In this document: positions 9,701 through 16,913 of the stretch, one piece after another
Layout of the letters: the number at the start of each line of letters is the position of its first letter
Position numbering within the stretch: the first letter of the stretch is position 1
Assembly (NCBI GenBank): GCA_020024465.1
Contig: JAHHTT010000045.1
Location: forward strand, 1 to 18,471
From: Odoribacter sp.
Lineage (GTDB): Bacteria > Bacteroidota > Bacteroidia > Bacteroidales > Marinifilaceae
Reading direction: 5' to 3'
Length of the DNA: 18,471 nt
Program-made: the position numbers and the translations under genes
The notes under the pieces: generated by a model
Told to the model about the DNA's origin: nothing
The model's database searches: none
What the model saw: the letters and a program-made list of their open reading frames with translations, nothing else

Positions 9701-10006
9701 CGTGCATTCACAGAGCGTTGGGTGAAGCCCGGTGACGTAGTGGCTTATCCGATAGCGCACAGAGACCAGCAGAAACAGTCAATGCATACCAGCCGTTTTG
9801 TAGAGAAGAGAAATGAGATTCATTTAGGCTCTCTTAATATCTCCTACAATTTACCTGTTAATTGGGTGAAGAAAATCGGTTTGAAACGTTTGGCTATCGG
9901 AGTCGGATTTACGGATCTTTTCCGCATTTCTACGGTGAAGTTCGAGCGAGGAACTTCTTACCCTTATATGCATAGCTATAATTTTATGATTAGTCCTACT
10001 TTTTAA
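6728..10006 (+). CDS. SusC-family TonB-dependent transporter with N-terminal STN signalling domain
   Basis: This is a combined outer-membrane importer and signal transducer. Numbering from the ATG at 6728 (1092 aa): signal peptide 1-36 (ending EVWSQ); STN domain about 38-111 (KIDLQLGDVNLETLFDQVQ through YEYLDGHIVISP), which contacts a FecR-type anti-sigma factor in the periplasm; carboxypeptidase-regulatory-like domain about 123-197 (LPGVTVLLKGTAVG); TonB-box-like DEVVVNG (203-209); plug from about 212 with the SusC hallmark VLKDASATAIYGDRAANGVI; then the barrel, ending MISPTF. The frame stays open upstream to an ATG at 6638, but that start would place 30 hydrophilic residues before the signal peptide and would overlap the hairpin at 6654-6679, so 6728 is preferred. 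Its position after the sigma and fecR genes, with an STN domain, makes it the probable sensor of this locus. SusD follows after 11 bp. Confidence 0.93.
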   Translation: MKQMIQKLIRNMIKMKFMCLVITLTCTNLNAEVWSQAKKIDLQLGDVNLETLFDQVQKQTNLRFIFNHEDVRGYTVNANLKDKTITEILDVALAGKPLKYEYLDGHIVISPKEVIQDQKPETVILKGTVLDKNKEPLPGVTVLLKGTAVGVATNSNGEFEFPVPKSNNIVLVFSFVGMKSIEFKVVKEKPIVVTMEEDVNAIDEVVVNGIYTAAKNSYTGSVTTISQEDILQISQTNLFKALTTLVPGMRIIENNEQGSNPNNIPELLIRGTTSVATSGELGLNTPLIIVDGVETSMERLYDMDIFEIDRVDVLKDASATAIYGDRAANGVIVVERKKVTDSKLRLRYNFVPDIQFADVSSFDLCDPAQKLELERRWGLYDDKTGLAEKDYYEKMERISRGVNTDWKSIPLRNSWSHSHSLTATGRGGGLDYSVSLRYSNKFGVMRGDYRRNYGVGFYFSYHWRNKLTISYRSDFYKTDTKNSPYGSFTQWVEMNPYDSPYDEYGELIPRLSFNTPNPMYNSTTGSFFTSKMKAFENSISLRWDILKGFFMTATGSLGIDDYRMDDYISALHTSSLENANKSQRGMYTIEGDEGWNWSAQGNITYSHSFDEKGTVLTANLGGNLKQRNTDSWGMEGEGFLKPNMNYISFAQQYMTNSKPRGGNIYSASISAFGNLNFIWRNRYYFDASYRTSANSALGDNERWRPYWSFGLGWNIHNEEFIKKLGWVSSLRLRGSVGYVGSGNFDGNLTNVIYTYADNYITGLSALPSSMGNPDLKAQRTLSWNTGLTLEVLDSRFEVNFDWYKQISKDLLLPIGVPVSTGANTVQANLGESENYGYELALSALIIKTQDYLWRVSANTHHTINKLTKISNALVKQNSQNMKEGGISPKVQFEEGESTTAIFAVPSLGINPANGEEIFIRRDGTLSNIYNVQDKVNLGDRTPKLEGSLYTAFAYRNLSISLAFDYTLGGYIYNSTRAAKVENINIYSNVDVRAFTERWVKPGDVVAYPIAHRDQQKQSMHTSRFVEKRNEIHLGSLNISYNLPVNWVKKIGLKRLAIGVGFTDLFRISTVKFERGTSYPYMHSYNFMISPTF

Positions 10007-10017
10007 GATGTAATGAT

Positions 10018-11517
10018 ATGAAAATTGGAAAATTAAATGCATTGATATGCTTGTTCATATTGACTTTGAGCTCTTGTCAGAGTTTTTTGGACTCAAGAGA
10101 TAAAGGACAGGTTTTGGAAGAAAAGCTTTTCGTCAATCAGGAAGGAGTAGAGGAGGCCATGTATGGTCTGTATTTTGAATTAGGAACAGGGAATCTATGG
10201 GGCGCACATCATCCTATTATGATGGATTGTATGGCACAATATTTCACTTTGGGCAATTATTCCCAGGAAAATACCGGAGGTTTCGAGGAGGTCATGCTGC
10301 ATCACCATGAATCCCAGCGTTCGATAGATTTGTTCGGTGCCATGTGGGAATCATCTTATAAGGTGATCAGCGATATTAATAAAGTCATTGAAAATTTAGA
10401 CAACTGGCAGCATAAACCATTGAGAAACATTGATCTGTATCGAGGAGAATGTTTAGGACTCCGTGCTTTTATGCATTTTGAATTATTGCGCATGTACGGC
10501 TCACCTAAACTTGATAAACGAGGAATTCCTTATGTACGGAATTATGGAATGTGGGTGACATCTTTCAGTAAGACCGAAGAGTGTTATGAGCAGATTCTGG
10601 CTGATTTGAAAGAAGCACATCAATTATTGAAAGATGATGAAGAATTATTGACTTATCCTCGTCAAAAAGTGGATGTTTATAACGGTTTTACCAGTTGTCG
10701 AGAGATGCATATGAATTTGTATGCGGTGAAGGCGATGTTGGCAAGAGTGTATTATACCCGTAATCAGGGGAATGATTTGGATAGCGCTTTGATGTATGCC
10801 CGCCAGGTGGTGGATTCTGAGAAATTTCCTCTGCCAGCGGAAGAAAAAATAGGTCCGGATCATTTTATCCGTATGATGTCCGGAACCGTAGCCCAGGATG
10901 AGGCAGTATTCGGTGTCTATAAATTCAATACTTATGCAGATCTGCAATCTTTGTTCCTTTTGAAAAACAGTTCATTTCTGGCAGCAGACAATGCAATGTA
11001 CCAGGTATTGGGCGACAAGGGGAGGGACTTCCGTTCCAACTGGTTGCGAGAGCCGGTTTCTTCAAGCATCAATCCCAATGACAGATTGGGTATGCGTGTC
11101 ATGAAATTATTAGATGCCTCTATATTTGATCCGATTAATGATGCACAGAAACCTATCGGAGACCCTGGATTGAATTTAATCCGTATACCTGAAATGTATC
11201 TAATGGTAGCTGAATTGTTGGCAGAAAAAGATCCGGAGACAGCTTTGAATTATTTTAATGCTTTCATTTCATCGCGTGGATTTAGAAATCAGGAAAAACT
11301 CAGTCAAGAGGATATCGATGTACAGTTCTACAAAGAATATATGGCAGAAGGTTTATATTGGTTCCGTTTGAGACGTAACCAGGTGAAAGAAATCACTGTT
11401 GAACCCAAATTGGCTTCAGTCAAAGGAATTTCCAAAATTGAGATGGATGAAAAAAAGTGGACACTACCTATCCCTGATTCGGAATTTGAGTTCCGTAATG
11501 AAGAAACCTATAAATAA
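10018..11517 (+). CDS. SusD/RagB-family outer-membrane lipoprotein (partner of the STN-type SusC)
   Basis: This is the surface ligand-binding lid for the SusC encoded 11 bp upstream. The lipoprotein signal ends in lipobox LSSC with Cys20 as the predicted lipidation site, followed by QSFLDSRDKGQV. SusD features include GLRAFMHFELLRMYGS (about 144-159), a TPR-like stretch around MHMNLYAVKAMLARVYY, and a C-terminal block with IRIPEMYLMVAELLAE, EYMAEGLYWFRLRRNQ and KWTLPIPDSEFEFRN. The length of 499 aa is normal. It diverges clearly from the first SusD in the window, so the two pairs probably take different ligands. It appears to be co-transcribed with the two lipoprotein genes that follow. Ligand unknown. 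Confidence 0.93.
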   Translation: MKIGKLNALICLFILTLSSCQSFLDSRDKGQVLEEKLFVNQEGVEEAMYGLYFELGTGNLWGAHHPIMMDCMAQYFTLGNYSQENTGGFEEVMLHHHESQRSIDLFGAMWESSYKVISDINKVIENLDNWQHKPLRNIDLYRGECLGLRAFMHFELLRMYGSPKLDKRGIPYVRNYGMWVTSFSKTEECYEQILADLKEAHQLLKDDEELLTYPRQKVDVYNGFTSCREMHMNLYAVKAMLARVYYTRNQGNDLDSALMYARQVVDSEKFPLPAEEKIGPDHFIRMMSGTVAQDEAVFGVYKFNTYADLQSLFLLKNSSFLAADNAMYQVLGDKGRDFRSNWLREPVSSSINPNDRLGMRVMKLLDASIFDPINDAQKPIGDPGLNLIRIPEMYLMVAELLAEKDPETALNYFNAFISSRGFRNQEKLSQEDIDVQFYKEYMAEGLYWFRLRRNQVKEITVEPKLASVKGISKIEMDEKKWTLPIPDSEFEFRNEETYK

Positions 11518-11535
11518 TTAATTAAAAAATTGTAT

Positions 11536-12318
11536 ATGAATAAGTTTATTATAATTGCCTTGTTTGCGGGAATATTGGGATTATTTTCATTATCCTCCTG
11601 TACAAAGGATCCCTGGGTATATGATACGTCCCGCAAAGCAGGGGTCTATATGCAAGCAGACCGTGATACGAACGATATATTGTTTAGTGTTCTGACGGAT
11701 ACCAATTGGGTAAAGGGAGGGTGTGATGTTTATCTAATCGGAGAGCCGGTAGATTATGACCGGGAAGTTAAAGTAATCGTGATCGATTCAGGAACAAATA
11801 TAAAAGAAAACGAGGATTTCATCATAGAACCTTTGATATTCAAAGCCGGTAAAACGACGGCATCATTGGATTGTTGGGCACGTATGCCGGATAGGGCAGA
11901 AGATGAGAACGGCCAACTTCATTTTACTGTCGAGATGGTTGAAAACGATAATTTCATGCCGTATATCTGTACAAGGGCTTATTTTGGGATATATGTTTCT
12001 CATCAGAAGGAAGCCCCGGTTTGGTGGGATGTTGAAATTTATGGAGCCTTTTCCGAGAAAGCATATAAGAAATATATGAATCTCTTCATTGCACAGGAAA
12101 CACAGAAAACCGATATCTGGCAGCGATATCTGGAGCCTGTATACGGTACTAATATGTATTTGGTTAAACGGACATGGCATACTGTGCAATTGCGTTTCTT
12201 GCCTTATTTGAAAGAGGCTGTTTTGATACCGATGTTTGATTACTTTACAGCCAATCCCTATCCCGGAGTAGAAATACCCCAATGGTATCAGGATTTAAAA
12301 GCAGAAAAAAATAATTAA
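11536..12318 (+). CDS. DUF4843-type lipoprotein of a SusCD locus
   Basis: This is a predicted outer-membrane lipoprotein of unknown molecular function. The start is the ATG at 11536 (260 aa); an in-frame TTG at 11530 is less likely. The signal sequence MNKFIIIALFAGILGLFSLSSC has lipobox LSSC with Cys22. The mature part begins DPWVYDTSRKAGVYM and has beta-rich segments (EVKVIVIDSGTNIKENEDF, FIIEPLIFKAGKTTASLDCW). The C-terminus (PYPGVEIPQWYQDLKAEK) resembles the end of DUF4843 proteins, which are known mainly from genes placed directly after susD in Bacteroidota. The spacing of 18 bp from susD and 12 bp to the next gene supports one operon. A role in surface ligand binding beside SusCD is inferred. 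The family call rests on recognised sequence style, not on a search. Confidence 0.75.
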   Translation: MNKFIIIALFAGILGLFSLSSCTKDPWVYDTSRKAGVYMQADRDTNDILFSVLTDTNWVKGGCDVYLIGEPVDYDREVKVIVIDSGTNIKENEDFIIEPLIFKAGKTTASLDCWARMPDRAEDENGQLHFTVEMVENDNFMPYICTRAYFGIYVSHQKEAPVWWDVEIYGAFSEKAYKKYMNLFIAQETQKTDIWQRYLEPVYGTNMYLVKRTWHTVQLRFLPYLKEAVLIPMFDYFTANPYPGVEIPQWYQDLKAEKNN

Positions 12319-12330
12319 GATAGATAGAAA

Positions 12331-13959
12331 ATGATGAAAAGAATAATTTATATTTTCCTATGTTTGTATTTGAGTTTGACCGGATGCCTGAATGATGAGA
12401 CAACCGGAGCTCATTTGGATATATCTGAGTTTTCGACAACGCTTGAAGATACACTGTTTTATGCAACTTCGGCAGAAACTTTCAAATTGGATGCCAGTAA
12501 ATTCATCAAGCAGAGTATTCCTGATTGTCCGTTGGAATATACATGGAGTGTCGGCAAAATCAAAAGCTGGAATACAACCGATAAATTTTGGGAAATCGAT
12601 TCATTGTCGGTCATTTCAAACGAACCTGTTTTGATGTATCGTTTTAAAGTTTTGGGGAAACATCTGTTACGTTTGAAAGTCACCAACCAATATACGGCAT
12701 ACATCCAGTATTTTATCCTAAATATCACCTCCTCTTATGATGAGGGGCCGATTGTTTTCAGTCAGGACGACGAGGGTCACGGGATGTTTTCATATTTGAA
12801 TTGTCCCCAAGGTATCGACACGTTATTTACGAGATCTGCTGCCGACTTTAAATATGTGACCGGTACAGATGAACCGATATTGAATGAAGATATTGTAGAT
12901 TTTGCTTTTTATTCGGGTAATCAAAAATATCCAGATTTCAATAATCAGCATTTGTATCTTCTTTCCAGAAAAAACAAGGCGGCATATGCCATTGATCATT
13001 ATTCATTGACGACAATCCCCGAGTCTGTCTGCCAGTTTTCGAAGACTCCATTGAATCTTACTTTGCATTGGCATAGTGATGTAAAGGACGGTAATCATGA
13101 CCTGTTTGTTTTTACAGAAGACGGTGATGTACTTTCCTATTGTTGTCCGTTTCGGATGGAAATGAAACCTGTTGCATTTGATACGGTTTCCGGTTGGGAC
13201 AGAGCGACTGTCGGAGGTAGTCGTACAAGTGAAGATTCCAAACAGCTTGCAGATATTCTTTGGTTATATAATGATAAGACTTCAACGATATATGGTATGT
13301 GGGCAAATGATATATACGAGACGATGAACGGTAATAAGATAAATGATTATCTTGGGCCATATACATTTGAAGGAGAAGATATTATCAATGCTTATTTCGG
13401 ACGTAACTACCAATATGGTATGATTATGCCGACTTACAACGACCTTTTTATTGTAACTCGTTTGAAAAGCAATCCTAAGAAATATATGTTGCATCAGTGG
13501 TATGGAGTAAGCTGGGGTACTAATTTTATTTATGTTAGTAACAAACCGAGTGCTTCATGGCCTTTTGAACGTAAAGAAATGTCATTAACAAAAAATGCCC
13601 GTGTAATGTCGTTGCCGGAAAGAGACGGGAAAATTTATCATAACGGTAAAAAAGTATTTTGTATCACGGGTGCTGCATATCCGCTTGAGGCATCGATGAA
13701 GCATGGTAAAGATGTATTTGATTTGGCAACGATTAATCCGAATGCAGAGATAACCGATATCTGCCTGTTTGTAAGAAAGGAAAAGGGAGAAAATGCTGAC
13801 AAACATTATGTATTTGTAGCTACTTATGATCCGACCTCTACAGAAGAGAAGAAGGGTAGTGTCTATGTGATTGCTGCCGATGATTTTGCTAATATTGTAG
13901 CAAAATATGAAAATGTGGCTTTTAAACCATTGAGAATTTATTATAAAAACAGACTGTAA
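12331..13959 (+). CDS. PKD-like family lipoprotein, last gene of the SusCD locus
   Basis: This is a predicted surface lipoprotein of 542 aa. The start is ATGATG (12331 or 12334). The lipobox LTGC gives Cys19 as the lipidated residue. The N-terminal portion (about 30-135) contains EYTWSVGKI and KHLLRLKVTNQYTAYIQYF, which match the PKD-like fold seen in proteins encoded after susD/DUF4843 genes. The remaining roughly 400 residues show repeated short strand pairs (HLYLLSRKNKAAYAID, DLFVFTEDGDVLSY, LFIVTRLKSNPKKYMLHQW, YVFVATYDPT), suggesting a beta-propeller or similar all-beta fold; this is inference. No catalytic motif of a glycosidase or peptidase is evident. It most likely helps bind the ligand at the cell surface. 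A terminator hairpin follows at 13992. Confidence 0.75.
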   Translation: MMKRIIYIFLCLYLSLTGCLNDETTGAHLDISEFSTTLEDTLFYATSAETFKLDASKFIKQSIPDCPLEYTWSVGKIKSWNTTDKFWEIDSLSVISNEPVLMYRFKVLGKHLLRLKVTNQYTAYIQYFILNITSSYDEGPIVFSQDDEGHGMFSYLNCPQGIDTLFTRSAADFKYVTGTDEPILNEDIVDFAFYSGNQKYPDFNNQHLYLLSRKNKAAYAIDHYSLTTIPESVCQFSKTPLNLTLHWHSDVKDGNHDLFVFTEDGDVLSYCCPFRMEMKPVAFDTVSGWDRATVGGSRTSEDSKQLADILWLYNDKTSTIYGMWANDIYETMNGNKINDYLGPYTFEGEDIINAYFGRNYQYGMIMPTYNDLFIVTRLKSNPKKYMLHQWYGVSWGTNFIYVSNKPSASWPFERKEMSLTKNARVMSLPERDGKIYHNGKKVFCITGAAYPLEASMKHGKDVFDLATINPNAEITDICLFVRKEKGENADKHYVFVATYDPTSTEEKKGSVYVIAADDFANIVAKYENVAFKPLRIYYKNRL

Positions 13960-13991
13960 TCACATTATCTGATTGTAGATGAAATTTATTT

Positions 13992-14040
13992 ATTGGCGGA
14001 GTTGAATATGGTATGTATTTGACACCGCCAATTGTATTTT
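13992..14040 (+). terminator. Terminator of the sigma-regulated SusCD locus
   Basis: ATTGGCGG (13992-13999) pairs with CCGCCAAT (14025-14032). Inside it, after one A-A mismatch, GTTGAATATG can pair with TGTATTTGAC through Watson-Crick and G-U pairs, giving a long stem with a tiny loop. TGTATTTTTAATTT follows directly. It lies 33 bp after the PKD-like lipoprotein stop and before the rpsO promoter. Confidence 0.75.
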
Positions 14041-14101
14041 TAATTTCGGGAGTGAATATCAGTGTAATACAGTTAAATGTAAATGTTTTATCACTGAAAA
14101 C

Positions 14102-14133
14102 TTTGTATTATTTGTAAATAAACCGTATATTTG
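14102..14133 (+). promoter_or_regulatory. rpsO promoter (Bacteroidota -33/-7 type)
   Basis: TTTG at 14102-14105, a 20-bp spacer, and TATATTTG at 14126-14133 match the Bacteroidota primary-sigma promoter consensus exactly (TTTG, 19-21 bp, TAnnTTTG). The start codon of rpsO is at 14177, leaving an AT-rich leader of roughly 35 nt. Confidence 0.85.
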
Positions 14134-14176
14134 CACTGTTTAAAACGATATTATTTAATTTAAAGTATTAAAAATC

Positions 14177-14446
14177 ATGTATTTATCAGCAGAAAAGAAA
14201 GAAGAGCTTTTTTCTCAGTACGGAAAGTCTAATAAAGATACAGGTTCTGCGGAATCTCAGATTGCTTTATTTTCCTACCGTATTGCTCACCTGACCGAAC
14301 ATTTGAAACAAAACCGCAAAGACTTCGGCACACAGAAAGCTTTGATTAGATTAGTCGGAAAACGTCGGTCATTACTTGACTATCTGAAAGACCGCGACAT
14401 AGAACGATATCGTGCTATTATAAAAGCCTTGAATCTGCGTAAATAG
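14177..14446 (+). CDS. rpsO: 30S ribosomal protein S15
   Basis: This primary 16S rRNA-binding protein of the small subunit platform also helps form a bridge to the large subunit. The 89-aa product has the family length and the conserved motifs DTGSAESQIALFSYRIAHLTEHLKQNRKDF and LVGKRRSLLDYLKDRDIERYRAII, including the GSxExQ and KRR-LLxYL residues that contact rRNA. It has its own near-perfect promoter and precedes pnp, the same order as in many bacteria. S15 is known to repress its own mRNA in several bacteria; no convincing regulatory fold was identified in this short leader. Confidence 0.98.
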   Translation: MYLSAEKKEELFSQYGKSNKDTGSAESQIALFSYRIAHLTEHLKQNRKDFGTQKALIRLVGKRRSLLDYLKDRDIERYRAIIKALNLRK

Positions 14447-14460
14447 AAGATACGTTTTCC

Positions 14461-14488
14461 CAAGCCCGGATTTTCCCGGGCTTGTTTA
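14461..14488 (+). terminator. rpsO-pnp intergenic hairpin (terminator or attenuator)
   Basis: CAAGCCCGG (14461-14469) and CCGGGCTTG (14476-14484) form a perfect 9-bp GC-rich stem with a 6-nt loop, followed by TTTATA. The short U-run suggests partial termination. No separate pnp promoter matching TAnnTTTG is visible in the spacer, so read-through from rpsO may supply pnp. Confidence 0.75.
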
Positions 14489-14490
14489 TA

Positions 14491-14507
14491 TCCTCCCTCC
14501 TCCCTCC
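14491..14507 (+). other. Pyrimidine tract; G-rich complement with quadruplex potential
   Basis: The + strand holds an uninterrupted run of C and T made of CCTCCC/TCC units. The complementary strand therefore reads GG-A-GGG-A-GG-A-GGG-A-GG, which fits a two-layer G-quadruplex pattern. As RNA, the CCUCC units resemble the anti-Shine-Dalgarno sequence. It lies between the intergenic hairpin and the pnp start. Function unknown; the pattern itself is directly visible. Confidence 0.5.
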
Positions 14508-14552
14508 ACAAAAAAAGAATTCCGTTAAAAGTTTTATTCTAACTGTTATTGT

Positions 14553-16793
14553 ATGATGAATGTTATTGAAAAAACGATTACTCTGGCTGACGGAAGAGTG
14601 ATCACACTTGAAACAGGCAAATTAGCTAAACAGGCTGATGGAGCAGTCATGGTGAAAATGGGCAATACGATGTTGCTCGCAACAGTAGTATCAGCCCAAG
14701 AAGCAGGTCCTGACGTGGATTTCATGCCTTTGTCTGTTGACTATAAAGAAAAATTTGCATCAGTGGGACGTTTCCCAGGAGGATTTACAAGAAGAGAAGG
14801 GAAATCTTCTGATTATGAAATTCTGGTGTCTCGTTTGGTAGACCGAGCCTTGCGTCCTTTGTTTCCAGATGATTATCATGCAGAAACTTTTGTACAGGTT
14901 ACTCTGTATTCAGCCGATGAGGAATCTATGCCGGATGCTTTGGCCGGCTTGGCTGCTTCTGCTGCTATCGCCGTGAGTGATATTCCTTTCCATGGACCGA
15001 TATCTGAGGTTCGTGTAGCCCGTATTGATGGAGAATATGTAATTAATCCGACAGCATCAGCATTAAAATGTGCCGATTTGGATATTATGGTAGGTGCTAC
15101 TTATGAAAATATTATGATGGTTGAAGGAGAGATGAATGAAGTTTCTGAAAAGGAGATGTTGGATGCCATCAAATTTGCACATGCCGCTATTAAAGAACAG
15201 TGTCTGGTTCAGAAGGAATTGGCAGACGCAGTAGGAAAAGAGAAACGCGTTTATTGTCATGAAGTGAATGACGAGGAATTGCGTAAAGATATATGGGACA
15301 AGTGTTATCAGAAAGCGTATGATGTCGCTCGTCAATGTAATGCAAATAAACATTTGCGTGGAGAGTTGTTGGATAATGTACGTGCAGAATATTTGGAAAC
15401 ACTAAGTGAGGAAGAGCAAGAAACGAAGAAAAATTTGGTGGCACGTTATTATCACGATGTTGAAAAAGAGGCTATGCGCCGTATGATTTTGGATGAAGGA
15501 GTACGTTTGGATGGGCGTACGACAGAACAAATTCGTCCTATATGGTGTGAAGTGGGTTATTTACCCGGACCTCATGGTTCTTCTATTTTTACCCGTGGTG
15601 AGACACAGTCTTTGTCAACCGTTACTTTGGGGACAAAATTGGATGAAAAGATTGTCGATGAAGCAACCATACAGGGGAAGGAGCGTTTTTTGCTGCACTA
15701 TAATTTCCCACCATTCTCCACCGGAGAAGCAAAGGCTTCCCGTGGAGTAGGACGTCGTGAGATCGGACACGGAAATTTGGCTTTACGAGCCTTGAAGCCA
15801 ATGATTCCTACAGATTTTCCTTATACTATACGTGTGGTTTCTGATATTCTGGAATCCAACGGATCGTCCTCTATGGCGACTGTTTGTGCCGGGACGTTGG
15901 CTTTGATGGATGCCGGAGTGCCGATGAAGAAACCTGTTACCGGTATTGCAATGGGATTAATTACGGACAAGGGTTGTGAGAAATATGCCGTTTTATCAGA
16001 TATCCTTGGGGATGAGGATCATTTGGGAGATATGGATTTTAAAGTAACCGGAACCCGAGATGGTATTACTGCAACTCAGATGGATATCAAGGTGGACGGT
16101 CTATCGTATGAAATTATGGAGCAGGCTTTGGAACAGGCTAGACGTGGACGTATGCATATCATGGATATTATAACCCAGACGATGCCGGCTCCTCGAGAGG
16201 ATCTGAAGCCTCATGCACCTCGTATTGTTTCCCTGACTATCGATAAAGACCAAATTGGAGCACTAATCGGTCCCGGAGGTAAGATTATTCAGGATATTCA
16301 GGAAAAATCAGGCACTGTTATCAATATTGAAGAGGTAGATAATAAAGGAATTGTAGATATTGCCGCTTCAAATAAAGAGTCTATTGACAAGGCATTGGTC
16401 CGTATCCGTGCTATTGTAGTCAAACCTGAGGTGGGTGAAATATACGATGGAGTAGTGAAATCAATCATGCCGTTTGGAGCATTTGTTGAAATACTACCCG
16501 GTAAAGATGGTTTGCTGCATGTTTCAGAAATTGACTACAAACGTATAGAAAATGTGGAAGATGTATTGAAAGAAGGAGATCATATCCAAGTGAAATTACT
16601 GGAAATCGATCCGAAGACAGCGAAATTACGTCTTTCTCACAAGGCATTGCTACCTAAGCCGGAAGGTTATCAAGAACGTAGCGAACGTCCTCGCGGAGAT
16701 CGTTCTGTACGTCGAGAAAGGGGCGGAGAACGACATGAACGTCATGAACGCACCGAAAAACCGGCCAATCGTCCTGAAAAGTCAGAACAATAA
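14553..16793 (+). CDS. pnp: Polyribonucleotide nucleotidyltransferase (PNPase)
   Basis: A phosphorolytic 3'-to-5' exoribonuclease that degrades mRNA to nucleoside diphosphates as a trimer. Domains in order: first RNase PH-like domain (about 10-145, with FPGGFTRREGKSSDYEILVSRLVDRALRPLFP); helical linker (about 240-320); second, catalytic RNase PH domain (about 325-555, with FPPFSTGEAKASRGVGRREIGHG, the phosphate-binding serines of SNGSSSMA at 438-440, and acidic residues of GDEDHLGDMDF at 487-495); KH domain (about 560-620, ALIGPGGKIIQDI); S1 domain (about 628-698, GVVKSIMPFGAFVEI). All catalytic motifs are intact. The 746-aa length includes a charged Arg/Glu/His-rich tail (about 707-746). The gene opens ATGATG, so the start is 14553 or 14556; the second gives numbering closer to E. 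coli. Confidence 0.97.
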   Translation: MMNVIEKTITLADGRVITLETGKLAKQADGAVMVKMGNTMLLATVVSAQEAGPDVDFMPLSVDYKEKFASVGRFPGGFTRREGKSSDYEILVSRLVDRALRPLFPDDYHAETFVQVTLYSADEESMPDALAGLAASAAIAVSDIPFHGPISEVRVARIDGEYVINPTASALKCADLDIMVGATYENIMMVEGEMNEVSEKEMLDAIKFAHAAIKEQCLVQKELADAVGKEKRVYCHEVNDEELRKDIWDKCYQKAYDVARQCNANKHLRGELLDNVRAEYLETLSEEEQETKKNLVARYYHDVEKEAMRRMILDEGVRLDGRTTEQIRPIWCEVGYLPGPHGSSIFTRGETQSLSTVTLGTKLDEKIVDEATIQGKERFLLHYNFPPFSTGEAKASRGVGRREIGHGNLALRALKPMIPTDFPYTIRVVSDILESNGSSSMATVCAGTLALMDAGVPMKKPVTGIAMGLITDKGCEKYAVLSDILGDEDHLGDMDFKVTGTRDGITATQMDIKVDGLSYEIMEQALEQARRGRMHIMDIITQTMPAPREDLKPHAPRIVSLTIDKDQIGALIGPGGKIIQDIQEKSGTVINIEEVDNKGIVDIAASNKESIDKALVRIRAIVVKPEVGEIYDGVVKSIMPFGAFVEILPGKDGLLHVSEIDYKRIENVEDVLKEGDHIQVKLLEIDPKTAKLRLSHKALLPKPEGYQERSERPRGDRSVRRERGGERHERHERTEKPANRPEKSEQ

Positions 16794-16801
16794 AGAATGT
16801 G

Positions 16802-16830
16802 ACCCGTCTTTTGCAGGCGGGTTTCTTTTT
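16802..16830 (+). terminator. pnp terminator
   Basis: ACCCGTC (16802-16808) pairs with GGCGGGT (16816-16822), seven pairs including one G-U, with a 7-nt loop, followed by TTCTTTTT. It lies 8 bp after the pnp stop. Its presence immediately before 16833 argues that pdxA translation does not begin there. Confidence 0.85.
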
Positions 16831-16854
16831 AGATGGAATTTTCTAATATTTTTC

Positions 16855-16862
16855 TATCTTTG
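16855..16862 (+). promoter_or_regulatory. -7 element of the pdxA promoter
   Basis: TATCTTTG matches the Bacteroidota TAnnTTTG -7 consensus exactly and lies 51 bp upstream of the ATG at 16914. The -33 box is weak: no clear TTTG lies 19-21 bp upstream. The element is inside the longest open frame that starts at 16833, which indicates that the frame's first codons are not translated. Confidence 0.65.
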
Positions 16863-16913
16863 CACAGAAAATCTGTCGCGTCGGCAGATGCTGTTCATAA
16901 AGTTTATATAGAT

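Noticed and set aside
11530..11535. TTG start for the DUF4843-type lipoprotein
   Set aside because: An ATG two codons later gives an equally good signal sequence and is the more usual start.
16833..16913. N-terminal extension of PdxA
   Set aside because: It contains a consensus -7 element and follows a terminator by only a few bases; the family motif begins right after 16914.
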